NCBI GenBank assembly: GCA_011316305.1
Contig: SAUG01000136.1
Span: 100,361-164,360 of the forward strand
Source: Rusavskia elegans
Taxonomy: Eukaryota > Ascomycota > Lecanoromycetes > Teloschistales > Teloschistaceae
Direction: 5' to 3'
Length of the DNA stretch: 64,000 bases
Both the position numbers and the translations under genes were made by a program. The notes beneath the pieces are model-generated. The model was not told where the DNA came from, ran no database searches, and was given only the letters and a program-made list of their open reading frames with translations. This document shows, piece after piece, positions 1 through 12,327 of this stretch. Position 1 is the stretch's first letter; each line of letters opens with the position of its first letter.

Positions 1-1870
1 GTTTGTCAGCTGGGACTTCAACGTCGCTGATCGTGTCCAGGAGCGTATATCACTACATGAATAAGCCAGTAAGCCTACAAGTCAATCAGTCAATGTTCCA
101 TTGACGAAGCCATAGTTCCGAGATCCCGACCAAGATAGTAACTCCTCGCAAGATGATCTACGGGAGATGGCTGTCAAAACGGCTTGGAACCAAGAAGTTG
201 GCGACGATCACCATCTTCTACTCGGTCCATTCCCATCGAACATCAGCCTTTACAAACTACATCCAGATCCAGTGCAGATCTTCAGGCTTTGGCAAATATA
301 CATGAACAATGTCAATCCGCTGCTCAAAGTCACACACATCCCCACTCTCCAGGAGCGCGTCATTGAAGCTGCTTCCAACTTGACGAATATCGATCCCTCC
401 CTCGAGGCGCTTATGTTCGGCATCTACTGTACGGCCGTCATAAGTATCACTTCAGAGGATTGTCCAATCGTGTTCGGATCTTCGAAGGATGATCTACTAT
501 CAAAGTACCGCTTGGGGTGTCAGCAGGCACTATGGAGATGCCGCTTCTTGCAGACCAATGATCGCGACTGTCTAACCGCATTATTTCTCTATTTGGTCAG
601 TCCTGCGATTACGTTGGCCAATTGAGCTGACAAAATTCAGATTTCTGTTAGGCCTAGTGTAGCTCCCCAAAGCCTATCGCCTATGCTTGGCATCGCTATC
701 CGTATAGCTCACCGCATGGGCATTCATAGCGAGTTCGCTCTCAGGGAATGTACCCCTTTCGAGGCGGAAATGCGGCGCAGACTGTGGTGGTCGTTGGCCT
801 TCTTCGATACTCGAATGGCTGAGCTTGGCAACTCCCGTGTCCTCACGCTAGATCCGACATGGGATTGCAAGGTTCCTCTCAACGTGAGCGATGCTGATCT
901 TCGGCCCGAGATGAAGTCGCGACCGACGCCACGAAAAGAGCCCACGGATGCAATTTTTGCGGTCGTGCGAAGCGAGCTTGGTGATCATATCCGACATACA
1001 TCCTTCCACCTCGACTTTGCGAACCCTGCTTTGATTCCCATTGCGAAGCACGGCTATCCCAGCGCCGACCATCTCGCTGGGCTGGAACAGTCGATAGAAG
1101 ACCGCTACCTCGGAAGTTGCGATCAGGAAAACCCCTTACACTATATGGTAATCTGGACCATCCGAGGACAGCTTGCAAAATATCAAATTATGGGACATAA
1201 CGCGAGATCTTCAAAATTACCTGTGCAACTCAATGAAGTAAATCACGACGCTGCCACGGGTTCTGCAATCAGATTCCTCGAGTGCAATACGAAATTGATG
1301 ACTTCACCCCTGACCAAAGGGTTTGTATGGTTGAACCAAATGTATTTCCCTTTCCCGGGCTACTATCAAATTGCTCAGGATCTCAAACGAAGACCTTCTT
1401 TCGAGCATGCTCAAAAGGCATGGGATGCCGTTAGTGACAACTGGGATGCTTGGTTCACCATCCATGTTAGCAGTGACAGTCCCATCTTCCTGCTCTTGCC
1501 CAAGTTCATTCTTCAAGCTTGGGAGGCGTATGAAGCAAGTCCACAGCCGTCAGTACAGGCCTTGGCAACACCAAGGATTGTGTTATCCATCAAAGAGACG
1601 CTAGAGCGAATCGCAGGGAACGAGAACAACAAAGATGTCGGATTGGTGAACCCATCTATTGACCCAGGAACAAGCAGAGGTTCGTCATCGATGTCGATGC
1701 CAGCTCCTTTCGTCAACCAAAGTCTACCATTCGGCATGGAAACGCAGGAGTCGCCTTTATGGACAGCACCAGGGATGAGCTCTAGCACCGATCCGTCCGC
1801 ACAATTTCCGTTTGACACGTATATGAATCAAATGGAATGGACTGCGTTTGGTGGACAGCCCGGATGGTGA
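1..1870 (+). CDS. Fungal-specific transcription factor, C-terminal part (partial, 5' end outside window)
   Basis: Probable nuclear Zn2Cys6-type transcriptional regulator; only the middle-homology region and C-terminus are inside the window, and the zinc cluster would lie upstream. I read three exons: up to 68 (frame 3), 116-595 and 641-1870, with phase-0 introns 69-115 (GTAAGC...TAG) and 596-640 (GTCAGT...CAG). The second join runs from LFLYL into ISVRPS and then LGIAIRIAHRMG. The block RRRLWWSLAFFDTRMAE is the hallmark of the Fungal_TF_MHR domain, where a helix-rich region follows the cluster. The C-terminal 80 residues are Ser/Pro/Met-rich, as in activation tails. The stop is TGA at 1868-1870. 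The target pathway cannot be told from the sequence. The family assignment is firm, the first exon junction less so. Confidence 0.85.
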
Positions 1871-2267
1871 TCGTATCAAAGGAAATGTTTGAGTTAGTTT
1901 AGATATAGACGCTTCTTGATCTGTCAAACGTATGGTGTGAATCGTGAAAACAATATGTTTAAAGGCACCCTGGTGATGACGAGGTCAGTCATAAGTGCCA
2001 GACATTTCGACTGGATCTACCGAACCAGTTCTCAAGCCTGTTCTTGTGGAAAGCATTATACGTTAAATATGAAGGTTTGAGTGTTGCAGCGGTGTTCGAT
2101 GACCCTCATCCAAGGCTTGCACTTCGCAATCACCTCTGCTCATCACAATTATCGATGAACTTCGCTTTAATTCCGCGCACATTCCGTCAAACATCAGCTC
2201 TTCCTTCAGGCTTCATCCTTACAAACAATCCTCAAAGGCATCCACCTTACCTAGCGCAATCGCTTAG

Positions 2268-2849
2268 ATTGAGCAACAGCTCGCTACAGTCGAGAGCCTA
2301 CTTCGTTCCCTTACAATCTTCGCAAACATACAACCATCTAACTCAGTAGAAGGCCAGCTCGTATTTGTCATACGCAGTCGAATAAAAGCTATCATCGCCA
2401 ACTTCACCAAGGCTGACTTGGCAAACACTGAACCTGTTCTCCTGGAAATGACTATGCGTAACGTGAACGACCTGAGGACCTACAACCTTCACTACAAATC
2501 CAGCAGCAGCCAGTTCAACCTCAGAGAGGAATACTCATATATGAGAATCGGATTGGTGCCTGCGATAACACGTCAACTGTTTGGAACGACCGAGATGGAT
2601 GAAGAGGTACGTACAATGCCAGGCTTACACCGTTGCTCTTATTAACGTCGTGTCTGCCAGCATCACGTCGAAGCCATCAAATATGAATGGGCCGTTCCGG
2701 TGCTCAGGTACGAAAGTGATGAGATTGTATCTCACCCCTTCACCCTTAATCAACGACTCAACCTCGTCTACGAGGGTGGCGATATGCGTCTCTATCTTGG
2801 AGCGGTAAACCTTGGCCTTTCAGGAAGCATTTCTATTTCGGCCTTGTAA
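2268..2849 (+). CDS. Orphan two-exon protein, 5' end uncertain
   Basis: I do not recognise the family. Coding signal is clear across a splice: exon 2268-2606 ends in EMDEE, intron 2607-2660 (GTACGT...TGCCAG), then exon 2661-2849 starts HHVEAIKYEWAVP and ends at TAA. Both exons stay open in phase 0 and look like one soluble protein of alternating hydrophobic and charged residues, rich in predicted beta strand near the end (MRLYLGAVNLGLSGSIS). The first in-frame ATG is at 2448, but protein-like sequence extends upstream to 2268, just after a CTTAG acceptor-like site, so an upstream exon with the true start is likely. It lies tail-to-head behind the regulator. No signal peptide or catalytic motif is visible. 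Confidence 0.5.
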
Positions 2850-3242
2850 AACTTCGTCACATCCGTTGGCGGGGCCTGGGTGAGACAGCACAGATCAAAA
2901 TTGAGTTTTTCACGAAGAACCTCCCTTTCCCTCCAGCCCCTCTATTCCTGACCTTCAGCCCCGAGCTCCTATACCTCAAGCCATTATTTCTGTTGGCGTA
3001 ACTATAGGTCTTTACAACGTCTTTATTGGTATATATCGTTTTAATCTTGATCGAATATCATAAGATCATCTTTTTTAAATACTTCTGTGCCGATTAAAGT
3101 TGTATTGGTTCCAGCTGTATATATTCCGAAAGTACATCCCGTATAGTTGCCAATGATTTGAATTAGCGCTCGCTACTAGATTGGATTGTTGGTACCTGGA
3201 GCCCAAAAGAGATTAAAATAGGTTTTTATCGTTCGGATGGCA

Positions 3243-3297
3243 AAAGGGGGTAGTGATGGTAGAATCACGTGATAATGGCTAGGGCTGAGCCCTAGAA
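3243..3297. repeat. Dispersed repeat B, copy 1, with 17-bp palindrome
   Basis: An AT-rich patch (about 2990-3240) ends in a block containing GGGGTA, TCACGTGAT and the perfect inverted repeat CTAGGGCT-G-AGCCCTAG at 3279-3295. A similar block with the same order of elements recurs at 18170-18217. It sits about 300 bp upstream of the F-box remnant. It could be a transposon remnant or a conserved promoter block. Confidence 0.35.
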
Positions 3298-3604
3298 ACC
3301 GCCAAGACTCAACTCATTCAAAGCAACTTCCCATCGAGCTGCTTCTCGTTCAGGCTCTACCAACAATATACTTCAACGATAGTCACTACCCAGTCTTCAT
3401 CCCTTTCCATTTGTAGCCAACTTATTGGTAGCGCATTCGATTGAGCTGCCAATCAAGGCAACAGATGCCCACCCCACCACACCCCGACAATCAAAGGGAT
3501 ACACAGAAGACCAACGCGTCTGCCAACGAGTTCGCAAGCCCCCATCAGCACAACGTCAGCAAGGTTCGCACTTGAACCGCTGGAGGCTTCGAGCACCAGT
3601 CTCC

Positions 3605-4028
3605 ATGATGATCGAGCTACCGAATGAGATCGTTCTGATGGTCATCGACCACCTGGAAACAAAAAAGCCGCAAACGAATGCGCCTTGTGTGCAGAGCCTG
3701 GGGCGCACTTGGCGCAGATGGTCTAATTGATAGGGTGTTCATCTCACCCTATGAGAAGAATATCGAGGTTTTCGATGCTATAACCCGGCATCCGGTTTTC
3801 AGCAGAGGTATTAAGCACTTGGTCTACGATTCGGCTCAATTCGCCTCAGATGTAGAGACTGATGCAGACTATCTTCTTGCGCTGTGTGATGATAACGGGA
3901 ACTACCAAATGGGCTACATGTCCTACAGTACTATCATCAATAACGACTATGAAGACTTGGAAAGGGAAATGATGGATTCTATGGCCGAAAGGACCATCTA
4001 CCTCATTTATAACAAGCTTAGCCTTTAA
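3605..4028 (+). pseudogene. F-box protein, frameshifted and truncated
   Basis: F-box proteins recruit substrates to SCF ubiquitin ligases through an N-terminal F-box that binds Skp1. The frame starting at ATG 3605 gives IELPNEIVLMVIDHLETK, the first half of an F-box. The second half, MRLVCRAWGALGADGLIDRV, lies in another frame starting near 3678. The frames part at an A6 run (3661-3666): with one A fewer the domain would be continuous. Downstream, FISPYEKNIEVFDAITRHP and the KHLVYDSAQF segment are typical of fungal F-box proteins, but the frame stops at 4028 after about 140 residues, whereas relatives are often 300-450 residues. Coding-like scraps continue in mixed frames to about 4400. Either this is a decayed gene or the homopolymer is a sequencing error; the short C-terminus favours decay. 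Confidence 0.6.
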
Positions 4029-4413
4029 AGATGCCGGGCCCTCGCTATTCAAAAGATCAACAGTCAGTGTCTATCAAGGGCATTGGCGGCATTGAAAGGA
4101 CCGTGTCAGCCAGCCCAGCAGCAAACCAATCGCTCACGTCTTCGTGTAATTGAAACGGATGGTCAACAGCCAACGGTAGACTTCCTAGGACTACGATCGA
4201 GAACACTCGCTGCGAAGAACTTATGGCACTTCATGCTTCAGATTGGTCCATCCGGGTATCGAGTGCCAGCCCCTACTGTTGTATCACCCTCATCGTGTGT
4301 CTCATGGACCTCCACGACCCGATGTCAACCGCTTCAATCTTCTCCTCCACTCGATGTCCAACGCATCTAGCAGAGTCACCCTCTACCACTATCATACCTC
4401 GCTCGTCTGTCAC

Positions 4414-4954
4414 TTATTCAATCTCCCCCTCCAGCCTCATCTCCTGAATCTTCCGATACGTCTCCTGCCAATACCCACTATCCGGCTTCGCAAACTCATG
4501 GAACAGCTCCGTTGTAATATCATTCACATTCATCCCCCTCGCCAAATATTGCTTCAAGCGGAATTCCATCGCGGATGTCCATTGGCTTGGTTTTGGCCCT
4601 ATCCTTCCGACACCATCATCAGTAATCAACATCATCACCAACATCAGCATCAACATAAGCAAGTCCATCAATATAATGATTTTGCTCCGTTTTATGCTAC
4701 TAGACCATACAAACACCAACAAACTATCGCCAAGAAAAGAAAAAAGCATACATACCGGTTCTCAAATGAGCATACTCAGCCACCACCTCACCCACATACA
4801 GTGGCTCGCCAAATATATCTTGCAACCGCCATAACATCTGCTGGGGCGTTGCGCCGCGCTGGCCCAGGTGGATGAGCCATTGGAGCATAGGGCGAGTCCA
4901 TTTAGTGCGGCCGGCCATGCTGGAGAGCCATGATTCGCGGGGGATGTGCTCCAT
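4414..4954 (-). CDS. Small protein with two tandem helix-turn-helix-like repeats
   Basis: Two exons, 4954-4756 and 4598-4414, with intron 4755-4599 (GTATGT...ATAG, phase 1), give 127 residues. The join reads AHLRTG-PKPSQW. I do not recognise a named family. The protein holds two similar units, about residues 18-66 and 71-119. Each opens with K/Q-W-T, then a hydrophobic helix, a short turn (QRGATPQQ or ARGMNVND), a second helix and a third helix ending in an L/M-R pair. This looks like a duplicated trihelical DNA-binding fold and resembles the segment after the FAR1 domain of the protein at 62959. The intron holds a CATCAN microsatellite (about 4615-4670). The start at 4954 is the first ATG. 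A function in DNA binding is inferred. Confidence 0.65.
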
Positions 4955-6734
4955 TTTCGTTTCGTGGCTGTATTGGTACTAGTCCGGTGGAGGAGGAAGG
5001 GTTATGCGAGTGTGAGGTGGAGATGGAGATGGCTTTGGGGCACCGGAAGGATGAGGATGCTGGGAGAAAGAGGTAGAGAGAGGTGCGGCGAGACTGATTT
5101 GGCCCTGTATGGAAAGTGGGAGTGTAACATATTACTCAAGAAATTCATCACTCACTGAATGAACTTCACCACGCCAAGGCATCGTCATCACATCACGAGA
5201 ACCGTCCCCTCACGACAACAAGGTTGTTAAGAAAAATTGATGTTGCCCAACAAGCCTCCTGTACCAAAAGTCTATCATCAATAGGATAAATGCAAGATTC
5301 GAACCATCTTCACCACTCCAGCACAAACATCAACAGACTTTCCTAAAAGCCCCCTTTCCGCCAACATAGAAAGACGATCAACAATCCTTAGCTCATCCTC
5401 ATCCCACCCACACCACACTCTACCAATACCAGACAGCATCGCCGCCCCAAAACCCACTCCTTTCCATACCATTTCAATCTTCATTCCTTTCATGAAATGT
5501 TCTCGAGACGCCTGATTATCCATCCCATGACCACCATACCCACATCAATCAACACCACAGCGCAGCTCCAAGCTCCACAATACAAGAAACCCTCAACCAG
5601 CCAGTGCCAGTCCAACCATACCTAAATTTGCCCGGAAAAAAAGTCATATGTCTCCTGCAGCCCTTATAAGCACAAATATCAACCATGCCAGACTCCGACC
5701 AGAGAGAGAGTTTCAACCCGTTAGCTAGTTCACAAGCAGCTGCCAAGTATGTATGGTTGCTGGTAGATGTTGCGTGACCAAAAGCACCAATGACTTCGAC
5801 CTTACATCGGGATGGGATGAGCAACCAGCCATGTTGCTTCCTTGGATAGATCACACCAGCACCAGTAGAAGTGGCCAAGCGGTGATATACCTTCTGCCCA
5901 CCATACCCTCTATCCCTTACTCTACCTACATCACAGCTCAGGCCCTCTCACCTCCCTCTACCCTATCACCTCCATGCCCTCACACCCATCCGCGTCAATC
6001 AAAACCCCACCATAACCCCCATCCAGCCAAACTCCCTGAGAGAACACTTCCCTCATCCCTCATCTCTTATCCCCCATTCCCCGCCCCCATAACACTACAC
6101 CACAACCTATTCCCCACACTCTAAACACTCAAATCAAGACCCAATACCATCAGTCTCTATCTTAACATATACCTACCACCCCCACCTGCTACCTTAGTTG
6201 CGGCATACCCATGCAATTCACAGTGGTGACAGGTCAGCATACACCCTATCTCGTGTAAAAGTCAGATTGCAAAATACGCCTACCCTGCATTTAGGAGTGG
6301 CTGGATTGTAAGATCTCAGCAAACGTTACAGCGAAGGTATGTATTGATGTATCGACTGTCATACGCCCTTGTAGCATTGATCGCTGATGTGACGAGCCCC
6401 TGGATCAAATGCCCTATTGGGACATGTAATATGTCGCTGCTCCAGGGGAATCTAGGATTCGTAGATAGCTTAGACTTGATCTGAAATAGGCTATGGAACA
6501 ACCAGCAGTGGTTGTTGTGGTACGATGGCATTTGTACTGCATGGAGATGGGACGTATGGACAGCTGCAGGTCATAGGAGGTAATTAGGTCTAATCTCTAT
6601 TGTGTACTTCTAGGCTCATCCATCGCCTTTGCTTATTCCTTCCCAGCATTAGTCATGAGCAAGTCATCTCAGTCCATGTATCAATACCAGCACGCAACCC
6701 TGAGACGAAGCGCCGTTCCCACTTGTCCCGGTGA
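4955..6734. other. Gene-poor interval with two weak minus-strand ORFs
   Basis: The plus strand is CT-rich between 5160 and 6200, which opens long frames on both strands by composition. Two minus-strand frames, 5878-5549 (109 residues) and 5523-5278 (81 residues, with a Gly-rich hydrophobic stretch KGVGFGAAMLSGIG), could be small genes, but neither shows a recognisable domain or a convincing splice. I do not annotate them. Repeat A copy 1 lies at 6349-6433. Confidence 0.4.
6349..6433 (+). repeat. Dispersed repeat A, copy 1
   Basis: This block starts GTATCGACTGT and contains AGCCCCTGGATCAAAT. It matches 33305-33392 over about 85 bp with scattered substitutions and small gaps. It is followed by an inverted repeat pairing CCCCTGGA (6397-6404) with TCCAGGGG (6441-6448). 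No coding sequence is seen. It may be a small non-autonomous element or solo terminal repeat. Confidence 0.5.
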
Positions 6735-9700
6735 CTATTCCCTAGCAAACTCCTTCGCATCGTAGAACAAGTCCATCAAGCATCCAGCCGACCAGCACTG
6801 GGTTGGAGACTGGCATCATGTTAGCAATCTGTTGACAGGAACACCGGCAGAGTGGCTTACCGAGTCGGGACAAAATTCCCCATTCTTCTGTGTCAGCTCA
6901 GCAAGACCGGCCCACGGTGACTCTCTTATGGCGATCTTGCATCCTTCGAGTCTCCGTGTGATCTGCTGGAAGGCTTCGGTTCTCTCCGCCTTGGTCGACT
7001 TCCGCATCAGATCAAACTTCAACAGGGCGCGCAGAAAGAAGCCAGTGGGCCATATCCATTCCGGACCTTGGTGATAGTTGCGACCTTTGGAGGTAGAAAA
7101 ATCGGTCGAGTCTTCCGAGTTGATGTAGTATGGTCTGTAGTTGAGATCCGATGGATCGAGGGTGGCCATACCGGTAGGGCCTCGAAGGTACTTGTCGGCC
7201 ATCTCCAGAGCGCCAAGGGCTTTCTCGGGTGTGAAAAGCTGAGGAGCGACGGTCATGGCGATTGGGAAATTAGGTCGAAGCTGGTAGTCTTCGTACTCTT
7301 TACCCGATCGGTAAAGGTCCTTGTAGATGCCTCTTCGATTGACGATCGCAGAGTTGACGTCGTAGGAGCCATCCTGACTTGGGTCTTGTGGAACGTAGTA
7401 GCACCGCTCGAAATTGTCTTGCAGCCTCGACGCCCATGCTCTGAAGGTGATGGAATCTCCGTTCTCCGTGGTGACACCTTCGAACTGGTACTGGCCCCGC
7501 TCGTACAGTTCAGCTACCCATGTCAGCGTGCTGGCAAGGAGACCGCTAATCTCGACAGGAGCACCATCTCTTGGTGTTCCCGGGACACCTCTACTACCAG
7601 CTCGATCGCTTTCTCCCATCTTGTCCATCCAGGTACCACAGTTGCTCTGGTTCCCGCCAAAGATGATGCCGGTCTTCCAGTCGACGTGAATCTCGATGTT
7701 GAAACCTTCATCTTTCATCTGCATGTCAAGGTTCGGACCTGCGTTGGCTTCTCGGAACGAGAGACCAGTGGCGTGCCGTTGCAGAGTCTCTTGGATGATC
7801 TCCTCAATGGTAGACTTTTTGGAGTACGCGCGGGGGTCGTTGAAGTCAAAATACGTATCGTCGTACGGCAAGAAGCGTCTGTCAACCTTCTCCTTGAGAA
7901 TGTCGAGACCACTGGGAACCATCTTGGTGTAATCTTGAATGCACTGCATGAAGAACCAGATCGAATCCCGGGAGTTGTAGCGAGGCGATTTTCCATCACT
8001 GAGCAGGTTAGGGATCATACCATGCTTGAGGACGCTGGCGAAAGCCATGATGTGACTGTGGGCGTCCGAGTATCGTCCAGTCGCAAGGTAGAGTCCTCGC
8101 AGGGAGATGAAAATGTCGCGACCCCAGCATCGGGCCCAAGAGCTGGCGAAATGAGGGAGACCAGCGGCCATGGATGGTACGCTTTCGAATGGAACCAACG
8201 ACGCCGAGGGCATGTATCCAGTCATTTGAACACTGACCATAGCCAAGCTCTGCACAAAACCTTGGCCATACTGTACGTCATCGCTCAACAGCTCCATGCC
8301 TCGTGCCCACGCAGCGTCGTAAGCAGATTGCACAACCAGAGCAAAGTAACGTGGCCGCAAGAAGCTTGGGATGTTCCGGATAGCATCGAAGCGCGATCGA
8401 ATCCAGGCGGCCGGCTTGCTCAAGGATGTGTACTCCTTACGCTTCGACATACGTTCCAGCCGGCCCACAATGTAGTCCATGGCCCAGGTGCCTTCTCGAA
8501 GATGGTTGCAGATAGGATGACCGAGTTTGTTGTACCGCACAACATCGCGAAGGCAGCTCCACCAACCCTGCAAACCAGCATAGACAAGTGAACCGTAACC
8601 TGGGATGGCATACACACCATCTTTGCCTCCGCTTGCGTCACGCTCTTCGGGCTCCGAGCGGTAGAGCATGAAGTTGAGATCGATGAGGCTGCATTCAGCG
8701 AACGCCTGGGTGGCACCACTTGTGACATATTGATCAAGACCTTCCGAGTGTTCGGCGCCGGGAATCCATGTTTCGAAGATGGCACTGCTACCAGGTGGGA
8801 AATGTGACGGCATGGTGATGACAGCTTTATCGGCTTTGTTCTCCAAGATGACGCCTGAAAGATGTGACACGGAACTTGGTAATCCTCTGAGGAACGACTG
8901 ATCACTGGATATAGCTCGCTTGGTAGACTCGGAGACATCGACATCCAACTTCCAGCTACCAACAAGCTTCGCTTTGGTTCCAACGAGTTGCACCGGTGTT
9001 AGTGTTCCATGGCCTTCGCCGTAGCCTGGGAACGCGCTATGAGCGACGGTGAAGTACCCTTTTCTCATTTTGGGATGCATGCGGTGAACGGTGATGTACT
9101 CCCCTTCATGATGGATGAAGGTCTCGTCGTAACCGTGTCTGCCCATGAAAGTGTGTATATGATTGAGTAGCTTCTTGATTCTCCCAATTCCACCTCGACC
9201 GGCACCAATTTTGACCTCGTGGTCAGAGAAAGACGACTGATATAAGCGAGACTCAGAAACCAGGTCGATGAGCTTGGGATAGATTTCATCGTATCCCATG
9301 ACACTTCCAGTGGCACAGGCGCACATGTTGACGAGAGCCGCATTGGGTAGAGTATCTCTGGCATCTCGCTTCTGAGCCGGCACTTCATTGTCGTGAGTAC
9401 AATCCATGAAAAGAGCGTGGACAGGGCTCTCGCGGATGTTGTGCACAATCTCCGTTGTCTCTGCGAGGGAGCCGTTGAGAGCAGCGAGCGAGACGTTGAT
9501 ACCGGTCGTTGCAGCAGATGGCTTCGTGTTCTTGGTGCTGGAGGTTGTATCGATCTCGAAGCTACCTATAGGTCTACCACTGTGCATGTGGACCAGACGG
9601 CTGACCTCTTGAGTGCTCCAAGCTTGCATTGCCTCTCTGATCAGAGCGCTGAGACCAAGACGCTTGACAAAGACGTAGTCCATCTTCTCATCACCAGTGA

Positions 9701-11683
9701 AGAGCTCGGCAAAGACGGCCAGGTCAGGTCGGACATTTCGAGCTTGGTCCAGCAAATACTCGGCAACATGCAGTGGGGTCGAATGGCAATTATCGATACG
9801 GAAGCCAGCGAAGTATTTGGCCATGAGACGTGTGTACCTGGTCATGAAGTCCCAGAGGTACGGATTGTCTTCTGGGCTTTTACCGTATCGGAGCTTGACG
9901 CAGTCGCCCCAGACAATGACTTGCCGGCGGAGATACGTACGGGAGGATGAGCCAGCATTGTCTCTCATAGCGTCCGCAGCCCAGACCCAACCGTTGTTGA
10001 CCAGGAACAAAGCATTTGGATTATGTTTCTTGGTAGTCTCGTTAAGAGGAAGCCTGGTGAAATACGACTCAATGAATGCATGCTCCTTGTTTATGGGACC
10101 AAGCCTGGGACCATCGTCGTCCAGTCGAAGGTATTTGACGCGATCCTGGACCTGCTGCTTGATGACTGCTACGTCCGCATCATATTCCTTGTAGTAAGGA
10201 ACGTTCAGAGCGTTGAGCCAGGCCGTGACAGCATCCAAGGCACTTTGCTGAAGATTGATGTCTCGGTGGCCCAAAACACTGGTAAGTAACGCAGCAGCCA
10301 CGTTGGGGTCAACTTTTCTGTGGAAACGTCCTGCGAATTCATCCCTACCGATCAGGGCATTCTCGCGAAGGAACTCGACCTTCTGAGCTAGAGACCATGT
10401 GCTGGCACCTTCAACCTGACTGTCGCCTTTGGTGAGACCTGACATCCTGCAGTTGGTTTCGGAATCAGCATGCCCGCAATACAGTTGTCTGTCAATTGAG
10501 GTCTCGACTGCCCAGCTTGCAGGGATAGCTCCACAGTCAAGCGAAACTGGGGTAAAGGAGCTCCGAAAGCACTTACCAAGCATCGACAGCAGCCTGAGCA
10601 TCACGGTTGACTTTGACAACGTAGTACTCCCAAACGTTGACGAGATCCAGGCAGTGTGGCTTCATACCGTCCATGACTTGCTGGAGATCGTCGGCAGACT
10701 TGAGCTCGGTCGGCAGGCCATACTTAGCAAGGTCTGTGCCTAGTGGATGTCATATGGCGTCAGCATTGACCTAGTAAAGCATCCGATCGGCGTCGAAACG
10801 ACTTACCGTATTGTAGCAAGGCATTGTCGAGCTCGAGAGCAGCTTCAAGCCAAGGAGCGGTCTCAATGTTGTAGCCTGCCTCTGGATGTGCTTCCAACCA
10901 CTTGCTGTTATTGGCCGTGTGATTCCAGACGACGTCTGTCAGACCAAGCAGGCCGTGGTTCTTCTCCATGCTGGTGATCATTGTTGCAACATCATTCTCA
11001 CCGTTAGGAAAGCAAGCAGGGTCAAAGGTCAGTTGATCATACATGCTGTACGGGGAGTTGGATGAGCCTCTTTGCATCAACGGCGTGAAATGCACCATTT
11101 TGTACTCTCTTTGACCGATGCCTCGCAAGTGTCGTTCCCAGTCCTTGGGGTACTCTCCCATGAGCTTGGAGATGACCGAGAAGATGGACAGAGAGTCAAT
11201 AGGCAGGACAGCACCATTGACCGTGAGCCTCGGTTCGACATCGATGTAGAAGGTTTCGGTCTTTGTTGGCATTGGAGGGGCGGCTTCAGCAGAAGAGAAG
11301 TCTGGCAGCGGAGTGTAGGTGGTGTAGAAGGCGAATGCCCCAGCGAAGTAGATGGGGACATCAACATGGAGTGTCTGATTGAAATCTGGATGCAGCCTGA
11401 CCCTATCTGTCAGCAAGTCTCGATACATGACTCGGAGCACGATCACTTACTTAAACTCACGGAACGCATGGCGGTTGAAGTTCTCGCCTTTCTTCGGGAT
11501 ATTGACCCATAGAGTTCCCTCACGACAGATGGAGCTGGTGCCCTCAATTGCAAAACGGATGATGTAGGCGGGATCAGTAGGAGCAGGAAGGTAGATGTAG
11601 CCACCAGGGACATCAGGATGACCGGCATCGTTCAAGGGAAGGTAGTACACTTCTTGGGCGGTGGGTGGACTGTTGGAACCCAT
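6735..11683 (-). CDS. GDB1: Glycogen debranching enzyme (4-alpha-glucanotransferase / amylo-alpha-1,6-glucosidase)
   Basis: A bifunctional cytosolic enzyme that first moves a maltotriosyl unit from a limit branch and then hydrolyses the remaining alpha-1,6 glucose, completing glycogen breakdown with phosphorylase. Five exons by splice and phase: 11683-11451, 11396-10807, 10739-10577, 10446-6861 and 6797-6735. The first intron join is HAFREFK-LHPDF and the last gives PDS-CWSAGCLMDLFYDA. About 1,544 residues is normal for fungi. Transferase motifs include LTDVVWNHTANNSKW and GFRIDNCHSTPL with the nucleophile Asp. Glucosidase motifs include RCWGRDIFISLRGL and the block GTWMDKMGE...GVPGTPRDGAPVE. 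The start ATG 11683 (MGSNSPP) has G at +4 and A at -3; an in-frame ATG 18 codons upstream (11737) is possible. The gene is intact and divergent from the gene at 12328. Confidence 0.96.
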
Positions 11684-12327
11684 GATGGACTGTGAGAGAC
11701 TCTTGACACTCGTGACACAAGACTTGACAAGAATCATGAGCTATGGAAGGCAAAGCAGAAGCAATTGATTTGTAGAGGCAGTGAGAATACTTGGTTAACG
11801 ATAGGCTTGGTGATGGTTCAAGAAGCAATTGGGATGAATGGAGCGAGGGAATTGGGGATGGAAAAAAATTTGGAGAAGAGCATCATATTTACATCTGGTT
11901 ACCGCTAGTGCTAAGGGAGTAGTAATGAGGCAGGAGCGACTACCTATGCAATGCTCTTGCCGGTGTCGAGACTGAAAAAGTCGATGTCGGCCATGCTGAG
12001 GAAAGCGATAAGATAAGAATGTCGGTACTTCTTCGGGTATTATATTTATCGTGTCTTGGCGTCCAACATCCACGATGCCACCACCTTCGCCTCGTTCTCC
12101 ACACGGCCCCAATACCATTACCTTCTCTATCATTCACCATCATCAACACGTGCTAAGACTTTGAAAAGGCGAGATAACATACTCTGGCCGACGCTATAAT
12201 TGTGAGTCTGCCCGGGGTGCAAGGTGCGGTTCGATAGAATTGGAATCCGACTGAATATCGCAGCAAACGTAGCACTCACCACCCCTGACGAACCAGCTGC
12301 ACGTCTCGCTAACCATGCCACAGATCA
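11684..12327. promoter_or_regulatory. Shared divergent intergenic region of GDB1 and the 12328 gene
   Basis: About 640 bp separate the two divergent starts. Pyrimidine-rich tracts occur on both strands. Short open frames on the minus strand (12149-11795, 12321-12130) show no domain. The region must hold both promoters; I cannot identify individual binding sites. Confidence 0.45.

Noticed and set aside
4243..4875. A 210-codon plus-strand frame rich in His and Gln
   Set aside because: Antisense to the spliced minus-strand gene 4954-4414 and its CATCAN microsatellite intron; composition is explained by that.
5278..5305. GGTTCGAATC on the minus strand, a possible tRNA B-box
   Set aside because: The flanking bases do not form a T-stem, and no A-box or acceptor stem is found. 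Similar B-box-like words at 43255, 59190 and 44065 fail the same test.
7068..8591. A 507-codon open frame on the plus strand
   Set aside because: It is the exact antisense shadow of the GDB1 catalytic region, without recognisable domains; GDB1 motifs on the minus strand are unambiguous.
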